Source: Eimeria necatrix (taxonomy: Eukaryota; Apicomplexa; Conoidasida; Eucoccidiorida; Eimeriidae). From it: a DNA stretch of 10,000 nt. Below the pieces are notes generated by a model that was not told the origin of the DNA, did no database searches, and saw nothing but the letters and a program-made list of their open reading frames with translations. Location: NCBI RefSeq assembly GCF_000499385.1, contig NW_013654477.1, positions 10,001 through 20,000 on the forward strand. The letters are read 5' to 3'. The first letter of the stretch is position 1; the number at the start of each line of letters is the position of its first letter. The position numbers and the translations under genes were made by a program. Below are positions 7,445 to 10,000 of this stretch, piece after piece.

Positions 7445-7643
7445 CAGCGGCGCGGACCTCGATGTGCTGCAGCAGCTGAATGACGGGGTTGCTGCCGCAG
7501 CCCAGCACCTTCACGAAGGGCCGCAGCAAAACCCACCCCACCCGCTGCAGCATTCCTTTGTACTTTTGCGACAAAGACAAAATGTCTGTGTCCCACTCCA
7601 AACCAATGCCTCCAAACGAGGCCCCGGGGGCCCCCCAAGGCCT
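2307..7643 (-). CDS. 3',5'-cyclic nucleotide phosphodiesterase, class I catalytic domain (eight spliced exons, 5' end not resolved)
   Basis: Class I PDEs hydrolyse cAMP and/or cGMP to the 5' nucleotide at a two-metal site. The model joins minus-strand exons 7643-7458, 6429-6326, 5317-5141, 4689-4653, 3916-3830, 3529-3368, 3044-2866 and 2445-2307, 1071 nt in all, giving 356 residues and a TGA. Every junction is GT-AG and every phase agrees. Numbering from the first exon, I see PYHTATHAAQV at 70-80 (general-acid His72, metal His76), HDVGHLGKTNGF at 112-123 (fits the PDE signature H-D-x2-H-x-G-x2-N), metal Asp226 in MADLSH, EEFYQQGDAERR across the exon 6/7 junction, purine-clamp Gln278 and Phe281, and N-x3-W near the C-terminus. 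The length equals a whole catalytic domain. The N-terminal part, where apicomplexan PDEs often carry membrane segments, is not seen. Substrate preference cannot be read from this. Family assignment is very secure; exact ends of exon 1 are less so. Confidence 0.93.
2446..2865 (-). other. PDE intron between exons 7 and 8, CAG/CTG-ended
   Basis: A 420-nt GT-AG intron. In the gene's direction it starts GTGCAGCAGCAG with about 25 CAG units (2793-2864) and ends in a long interrupted CTG tract running into CTGCAG (2447-2525). The middle (2535-2790) is a mix of TGCAGC, TACTAC and a second small CAG/CTG inverted pair at 2622-2664. Confidence 0.85.
2866..3044 (-). CDS. PDE exon 7: nucleotide-binding Gln/Phe clamp
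   Basis: Encodes 59 codons plus two bases, from CTGCTGCAG|GGC to GTCAG|GTGCAG. It starts GDAERRLKLPVSSVCNRE and continues to SLAQNQLFFLQVLVEPL. By alignment with PDE families the Gln in NQLFF is the invariant purine-selective glutamine and the second Phe is the clamp residue. The family motif SPxCDR reads SSVCNR here, an Asp-to-Asn change. The end of the exon (EAIEQTAQHPNKHPQFV) is a loop of no fixed sequence in the family. Confidence 0.94.
3045..3367 (-). other. PDE intron between exons 6 and 7
   Basis: A 323-nt intron with donor GTGAGC. In the gene's direction it has about sixteen CAG units near the donor (3311-3360), a second short CAG run (3246-3268), a unique GC-rich piece with GCATGCATGCG, and then a TTTTTAATTC-type array (3061-3175). 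On the plus strand this array reads AATTAAAAAG and serves as a T-rich stretch before the CTGCTGCAG acceptor. Confidence 0.85.
3368..3529 (-). CDS. PDE exon 6: metal-binding ADLSH aspartate
   Basis: Encodes 54 codons, phase 0 at both ends. Acceptor is TTTGCCTAAG|AGC and donor is CAGCAG|GTGAGC. It contains LLKMADLSHALLCWKDH and ends in EEFYQQ. The Asp of ADLSH is the fourth metal ligand in class I PDEs, and EEFYQQ joins GDAERR of the next exon to restore the family motif E-F-x-x-QGD-x-E. Confidence 0.94.
3530..3829 (-). other. PDE intron between exons 5 and 6, almost pure TTAA repeat
   Basis: A 300-nt intron with donor GTGAGT. About 255 of its bases (3558-3810) are TTAA tandem repeat with a few GTTA and AGTTA variants, and the repeat is its own reverse complement. 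Only about 20-25 bases at each end are not repeat. Confidence 0.85.
3830..3916 (-). CDS. PDE exon 5: LATDM helix
   Basis: Encodes 29 codons, phase 0 at both ends, from TTTTCGCAG|TCT to TGCAAA|GTGAGT. The peptide SYQALRQQIIALILATDMKE followed by H-I-D-L is the highly conserved PDE segment Y-x-x-LR-x3-I-x-x-ILATDM-x2-H. Confidence 0.94.
3917..4652 (-). other. PDE intron upstream of exon 5
   Basis: A 736-nt AT-rich intron. It holds an imperfect tandem repeat of about 45-55 bases around TTTAATGCAAAAAGAAA (4215-4415) and an AAATCAAATT array (4420-4635). The piece 3917-4200 is AT-rich with no recognisable element. There is no sign of a gene on either strand. Confidence 0.8.
4653..4689 (-). CDS. 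PDE exon 4: 37-nt microexon
   Basis: A 37-nt exon between TTTTTGCCCGCAG and GAG|GTGGGA. It gives the last base of an Ile codon plus 12 residues, PSANIFCSQNPE. PDEs carry a loop of this kind (N-I/L-x-x-L-S/N...) between the HH helix and the 'Y-x-x-LR' helix. Without it exons 3 and 5 are out of phase; with it the phase is right on both sides and the domain has its normal length. It was found by phase and family spacing, since it is too short to show as an open frame. Confidence 0.85.
4690..5140 (-). other. PDE intron between exon 3 and the microexon
   Basis: A 451-nt intron, mostly AT-rich AATTTGAATTTAATT repeats (4720-4850), with a GC-richer unique island at 4985-5070. A 93-codon plus-strand open frame covering it has no recognisable domain, so I do not call it. 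Confidence 0.8.
5141..5317 (-). CDS. PDE exon 3: HD metal-binding signature
   Basis: Encodes 58 full codons with split codons at both ends. It carries LGLAALAHDVGHLGKTN, then RHPLATIYNDKSILENFH and the helix HASVLFRIINE. The His and Asp of HD and the second His are metal ligands in the family. Acceptor TGCATGCAG|GGAG restores the Arg codon (AG+G) from exon 2; donor GAAAT|GTAAAT leaves AT, completed to ATC by the microexon. The frame stays open for another 668 nt upstream through the intron repeats, which looks like a repeat artefact. Confidence 0.95.
5318..5475. repeat. TGCA / TGCATGCATGCG array
   Basis: About 158 bases of strictly alternating purine-pyrimidine sequence. It begins as pure TGCA and continues with a 12-base TGCATGCATGCG unit. 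It runs straight into the acceptor of exon 3. Confidence 0.95.
5554..5710. repeat. Interrupted ATGCATGCA array with GTCTAATGC-type spacers
   Basis: Runs of ATGCATGC are split at roughly 25-30 base intervals by short spacers such as AGTCTA, AGGGAAGT, GGTCTA and AGTTCA. Confidence 0.85.
5718..5935. repeat. GCT minisatellite with CTTCTTCTATTAAAG spacers
   Basis: Runs of 4-7 GCT units alternate with a spacer like GTTGCTTCTTCTATTAAA, giving a unit near 45 bases repeated about five times. All units are multiples of three, so open frames persist on both strands (Ala runs with Ile-Lys or Ile-Glu-Glu). One of these is in frame with exon 3. Confidence 0.85.
6001..6142. repeat. TTAATTTAATTAA array
   Basis: A nine-base TTAATTTAA unit in tandem from about 6050, preceded by TTAATTAA. 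On the minus strand it is open as a Leu-Ile-Lys repeat, an artefact. Confidence 0.85.
6326..6429 (-). CDS. PDE exon 2: YH-x3-H metal and general-acid motif
   Basis: Encodes 34 codons plus two bases. Acceptor GGATTTAG|GCAAGA, phase 0; donor TTGAG|GTAATT, phase 2. The peptide RYDPDIPYHTATHAAQV is the class I PDE motif Y-x4-PYH-x3-HA-x2-V. The first His is the general acid and the second a metal ligand in the family. The usual family form is YHNxxHAxDV; here Asn is Thr and Asp is Gln. The exon is a GC-rich island with no repeats, between two AT-rich repetitive introns. Confidence 0.92.
6826..6979. repeat. AAT/ATT microsatellite
   Basis: A (AAT)n tract of about 150 bases with a few GAT and ATTATA interruptions. 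It is open on the minus strand as poly-Tyr, an artefact. Confidence 0.9.
7252..7443. repeat. CAG - CAC/CAT - CAG compound trinucleotide tract
   Basis: About 16 CAG units, then CACCATCAT and CACCAC blocks, then about 22 CAG units, all in the same trinucleotide register. It lies in the intron of the PDE gene, starting 14 bases beyond the proposed donor. Confidence 0.95.
7458..7643 (-). CDS. PDE exon 1 of the model: start of catalytic domain
   Basis: Encodes 62 residues. The part GLEWDTDILSLSQ followed by VGWVLLRPF and VIQLLQHIE matches the N-terminal helices of PDE catalytic domains (the W-x-D/F-DI-x-L segment and the helix before the YHN motif). The 3' end is placed at CACATCGAG|GTCCGC, phase 0, because the next exon then reads on as HIE-ARYDPDIPYH, the expected family pattern. 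The GTCCGC donor is weak. The 5' end is placed at TGCATGCAG|AGG, phase 0. The first 12 residues (RPWGAPGASFGG) come from GGGGCC-rich DNA like the adjoining repeat, so the acceptor could lie a little further in. Confidence 0.82.
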
Positions 7644-7689
7644 CTGCATGCAACACATCTCAACTCCCGCTTTTCTTCCTCATTCTAAG

Positions 7690-7906
7690 CCTTCAGGGGG
7701 CCCCCGGGGGCCCCCTGGGGGCCCCTGGGGGCCCTCAAAAAGGCCCCCAAAGAGGCCCCAGGGGGGCCCCAGGGGGCCCCAGGGGGGCCCCAGGGGGGTC
7801 TCAGGAGGCCCCCAAAGAGGCCCCAGGGGGCCCCCAGGGGGCCCCAGGGGGCCCCAGGGGGCCCCCAGGGGGCCCCAGGGGGGCCCCAGGGGCCCCCACG
7901 GGGGTC
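7690..7906. repeat. GGGGCCCC array (first)
   Basis: Dense AGGGGGCCCC units spaced 8-11 bases apart, with occasional AAAGAGGCCC spacers. It lies in the intron upstream of exon 1. The last bases of this repeat type reach into the exon at 7621-7643. Confidence 0.95.
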
Positions 7907-7907
7907 T

Positions 7908-8100
7908 TCGAAATAAGAAATGGGGAAAAGGGAGAAAAAGGGAAAAGGGGAAAAAGAAAAAGGAAAAGAAAAAGAAAAGAAAAAGAAAATAAAAAGAAAA
8001 TAAAAAGAGAATGAAAAGAAAATAAAAAAAATAAAAATGGAAATGGAAATAATGGTGGCAAAGAAGATTAGAACTGAGAAAAGAAAAAAAGAGAATTTAA
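7908..8100. repeat. Purine-rich GGAAAAAG / GAAAAAGAAAAT tract
   Basis: About 190 bases nearly all A and G on the plus strand, beginning directly after the GGGGCCCC array. Long polypurine tracts of this sort can form triplex structures; that is inference. Confidence 0.8.
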
Positions 8101-8387
8101 AGGATAAAGGGGAGATAAAAAGGAATAAAATAAAATGAATTAAATAACTTAAATGAATTTAATAAACTGAATAAATTAAATAAATTTAATAAATTTAATA
8201 AATCAAATAAATTAAACAAATTAAATAAATAAAAATAAAATGGAACAAAAACAATAAAAGGAATAAAAGTGAAAAGAATAAAAGAAAAATAAAAATGGCA
8301 AAACAAAAAAGTGAAAAAAAAGAATGAAAATAAGTACGAAGAGAATACCAAGGATTGTTTGCCATCTTATTCTTTTTTTATTTTCCA

Positions 8388-8394
8388 TTTATAT

Positions 8395-8437
<43 letters not shown>

Positions 8438-8492
8438 TTATTTATTTATTTATTTATTTTATTTATTCATTATTTATTTATTTATTTATTTA
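8388..8492. repeat. TATT microsatellite
   Basis: (TATT)n with three single-step slips. On the plus strand it is open as a Leu-Phe-Ile-Tyr repeat, an artefact. Confidence 0.95.
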
Positions 8493-8520
8493 TTCGCTTT
8501 CCAGCCAGTTTGCTGCTTAC

Positions 8521-8557
8521 CGAGGAGGCTTGGCCAAGCGTTTCGAACGAGTCCTTC
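8521..8557 (-). CDS. Probable PDE exon just upstream of the catalytic exons
   Basis: The peptide [12 protein letters not shown] ends at a good donor, CTCG|GTAAGC, in phase 0. This matches the phase-0 acceptor of the exon starting at 7643. A possible acceptor is CAGCAAG|GAAG at 8558-8559. The same frame is also open upstream through a poly-Ala tract, so the exon may be longer (see the entry for 8521-9840). No domain can be recognised in so short a piece. Confidence 0.5.
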
Positions 8558-8565
8558 CTTGCTGC

Positions 8566-8612
<47 letters not shown>

Positions 8613-9288
8613 AAAAGCCAGCCCGCCTTCTTTCTCTTGTGTCTCTTTTGCTTCGATTTTGCTGCTCTTTAATCTTTTCTAATCTTTCTTCTTTTTCGTC
8701 TTCGCTTCCAATATAAATCCCAGGCCCGCAGGGGCCCCTGGGGGCCCCCAGGGGCCCTTCAGTCTTTTTAGTATTAGCAGCAGTTTCGGGGGCCCCAAAA
8801 GCCCCAAACCCGGGGGCCCTGGGGGCCCCGGAGGCCCCGGGGCCCCCGGGGCCCCCTAGGGCCTCAGGGGCCCCTGGGGTCCCCTCAGGGGCCCCCCGAA
8901 AAAGCCCCCCTGGGGCCCCTGGGGGGCTTTCAGGGGCCCCGGGGGCCCCCTGGAGCTCTGGGGCCCCATTGCCCGGGGGGCCCCTCTGGGGCCCTAGGGG
9001 CCCCGGGGCCCCTGTGGGGCCCCCGGGGGCCCCTGTGAGGAACTCTGGGGCACCTGGGGGGCCCCCTAGACCCCGTGAAGCCCCTGGGGGCCCCCCATCA
9101 GGCCGGAGGGTACCAGGTGGGGCCCCCGGGGGGCCCCCCAGTACCCTGAGCGCTTGGCCGGGGGGCCCTCCCCCGGGTTCTGCTGCTGCTGCTGCTGCTG
9201 CTGCACTTCTTCGGAAAGGATAGCAGTGTCTAAGAAAGAGAAAAGAAGGCCTTAGCTGCAGAGAGACCCCGCTGGAGGGTCTTCTTTG

Positions 9289-9321
<33 letters not shown>

Positions 9322-9421
9322 GGGGCCTCTCCGCGCAGCAGCAGCTGCTGCCAGAGGGGGCGGGGGGCCCCTCGGCTGCTGCTTGGCCCTTTGGCTGTCG
9401 CTGCGTGGGGAGGGCAGGGGC

Positions 9422-9454
<33 letters not shown>

Positions 9455-9475
9455 GGGCCGTCTGCAGGCCGCTCG

Positions 9476-9507
<32 letters not shown>

Positions 9508-9638
9508 AAGCACTGCAGCAGCAAGTGCAGGCGACTCGGGCCGGGCCAGCGGCTGCACTACGAGGCCCCCCCCCGAGAGGGAGCGGAGCCAGTCGGAGCC
9601 GCTGGACCTGGCGCTGCTGCTGCTGCTGCCGCCCCCGC

Positions 9639-9685
<47 letters not shown>

Positions 9686-9840
9686 AAAGAGCTGCACAGC
9701 CGCAGCCAAGGCCCGTCTTCTAATAAACAACTGCTGCGAATCATTTCTTGACTTCGAGAAGGCAGCAGCGGCGAAGGCAAAGAAGAGCCTTCTCCGCTGC
9801 CAGCGCGTTCGGGCTGCAGCCGGAAGCGGGTCAGCCAGCG
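8521..9840 (-). CDS. Possible low-complexity N-terminal exon(s) of the PDE gene
   Basis: One minus-strand frame is free of stops for 440 codons from a possible acceptor CTGCTGCAG|CGC at 9841 to the donor at 8521/8520. It begins [20 protein letters not shown], passes Ser, Ala and Gly-rich tracts, then a collagen-like stretch rich in Gly-Ala-Pro and Gly-Gly-Pro from the GGGGCCCC array. It ends with a charged segment, [17 protein letters not shown], about 8620-8715, then poly-Ala. The charged segment is not simple repeat and only this minus-strand frame stays open there, which favours coding. Against this, GC-rich repeats lack stops by chance, a second minus frame ([20 protein letters not shown], then poly-Gln) also looks plausible at 9700-9840, and 9207-9290 looks unlike protein. 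It may be several exons with small introns. No catalytic or membrane domain is visible. Confidence 0.35.
8561..8612. repeat. CTG tract next to the upstream PDE exon piece
   Basis: Seven CTG units, one TTG interruption, then about nine more CTG units. On the minus strand in the PDE frame it encodes poly-Ala with one Thr. Confidence 0.95.
8722..9178. repeat. GGGGCCCC array (second, larger)
   Basis: About 450 bases of GGGGCCCC-type units mixed with less regular spacers such as TCAGG, TGAAGC and AAGCCCC. In the minus-strand PDE frame this reads as a collagen-like Gly-Ala-Pro / Gly-Gly-Pro sequence without stops. The spacers are more varied than in the first array. Confidence 0.9.
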
Positions 9841-9842
9841 CT

Positions 9843-9878
<36 letters not shown>

Positions 9879-9950
9879 AGCAGCGGCTGCAGCTGCAGCA
9901 GCTAAGGCGGCAGCAGTTGCTGCAGCAGCCGCAGCAGCAGCGGCTGCAGC
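9179..9950. repeat. Cluster of CTG and CAG tracts in GC-rich sequence
   Basis: Plus-strand tracts are CTG at 9179-9204, CTG at 9290-9321, CAG at 9422-9452, CAG at 9481-9509, CTG at 9613-9628, CTG at 9640-9681, CAG at 9842-9875 and mixed GCAGCAGCG/CAGCTGCAG at 9880-9950. The direction of the unit flips four times. Between them lie short GC-rich non-repeat pieces that might encode the N-terminal part of the PDE. Confidence 0.9.
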
Positions 9951-10000
9951 TTGTGCATGCAGCTGCGCTCCTCTGTGCTATGTGGACTCCCTAAACTGAC

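Larger units (their letters stand above)
6430..7457 (-). other. PDE intron between exons 1 and 2, mosaic of repeat blocks
   Basis: A 1028-nt intron. From its donor it has CTG units (7378-7443 on the plus strand as CAG), a GTG/ATG block (7301-7372), another CTG block (7252-7300) and AT-rich sequence. An AAT block (6826-6979) follows, and AAATAAAT repeats (6437-6570) lead to the TTTAG acceptor. The stretch 6580-6825 and 6980-7250 is AT-rich with no recognisable gene. Confidence 0.8.
7644..8520 (-). other. Intron upstream of PDE exon 1
   Basis: An inferred 877-nt intron from GTAAGC to TGCATGCAG. In plus-strand order it holds the GGGGCCCC array, a G/A-rich purine stretch (7910-8100, GGAAAAAG type), an A-rich AATAAA/TTAAAT stretch (8100-8340) and a TATT microsatellite (8388-8492). 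Confidence 0.6.

Noticed and set aside
7464..7992. Plus-strand frames over 7464-7992 ending in Gly-Pro-rich and Lys-rich repeats
   Set aside because: They are antisense to PDE exon 1 and then run through GGGGCCCC and GAAAAAG repeats; no family is recognisable.
1..10000. CRISPR array, transposon or phage origin for the repeats
   Set aside because: Repeats are simple sequences or minisatellites without regular unique spacers, terminal inverted repeats or any transposase, integrase or cas-like protein; spliced exons point to a eukaryote.

Overview
The window looks like nuclear DNA of a coccidian apicomplexan, most likely an Eimeria species. This is inferred from three things seen together: very dense CAG/CTG trinucleotide tracts, telomere-like AGGGTTT (TTTAGGG) arrays inside the sequence, and a spliced gene whose conserved coding blocks are embedded in simple repeats. 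The species cannot be named from the sequence alone.

One gene is clearly supported. It runs right to left on the minus strand and encodes a class I 3',5'-cyclic nucleotide phosphodiesterase (PDE). Eight exons (7643-7458, 6429-6326, 5317-5141, 4689-4653, 3916-3830, 3529-3368, 3044-2866, 2445-2307) join in phase through GT-AG introns. Together they give 356 residues covering a complete PDE catalytic domain and a stop codon. The order of motifs is the family order: YH-x3-H, then HDVGH, then the ADLSH aspartate, then the nucleotide-binding Gln and Phe, then a C-terminal N-x3-W. A short upstream exon piece at 8521-8557 fits the same phase. A stop-free minus-strand frame reaching 9840 may hold the low-complexity N-terminal part. 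The true start lies beyond the window or is not recognisable.

Layout: 1-600 is a degenerate TAGC/CTAGCTG repeat field. 600-1600 is AT-rich, with two telomere-like arrays facing each other. 1606-2215 is a minisatellite built on palindromic TTTGCATGCAAA. 2307-8557 is the PDE gene, whose seven internal introns and one upstream intron are almost wholly simple repeat, each with its own repeat types (CAG/CTG, TTAA, AAATC, TGCA, GCT, AAT, CAC, GGGGCCCC, AAATAAA, TATT). 8561-10000 is GC-rich, with GGGGCCCC and CAG/CTG arrays that may be partly coding.

No tRNA, rRNA, transposase, CRISPR array or second gene was recognised. Most long open frames are repeat artefacts. The most interesting points are the strict division between repeat-free catalytic exons and repeat-filled introns, a 37-nt microexon, and an intron whose two ends are complementary CAG and CTG tracts.
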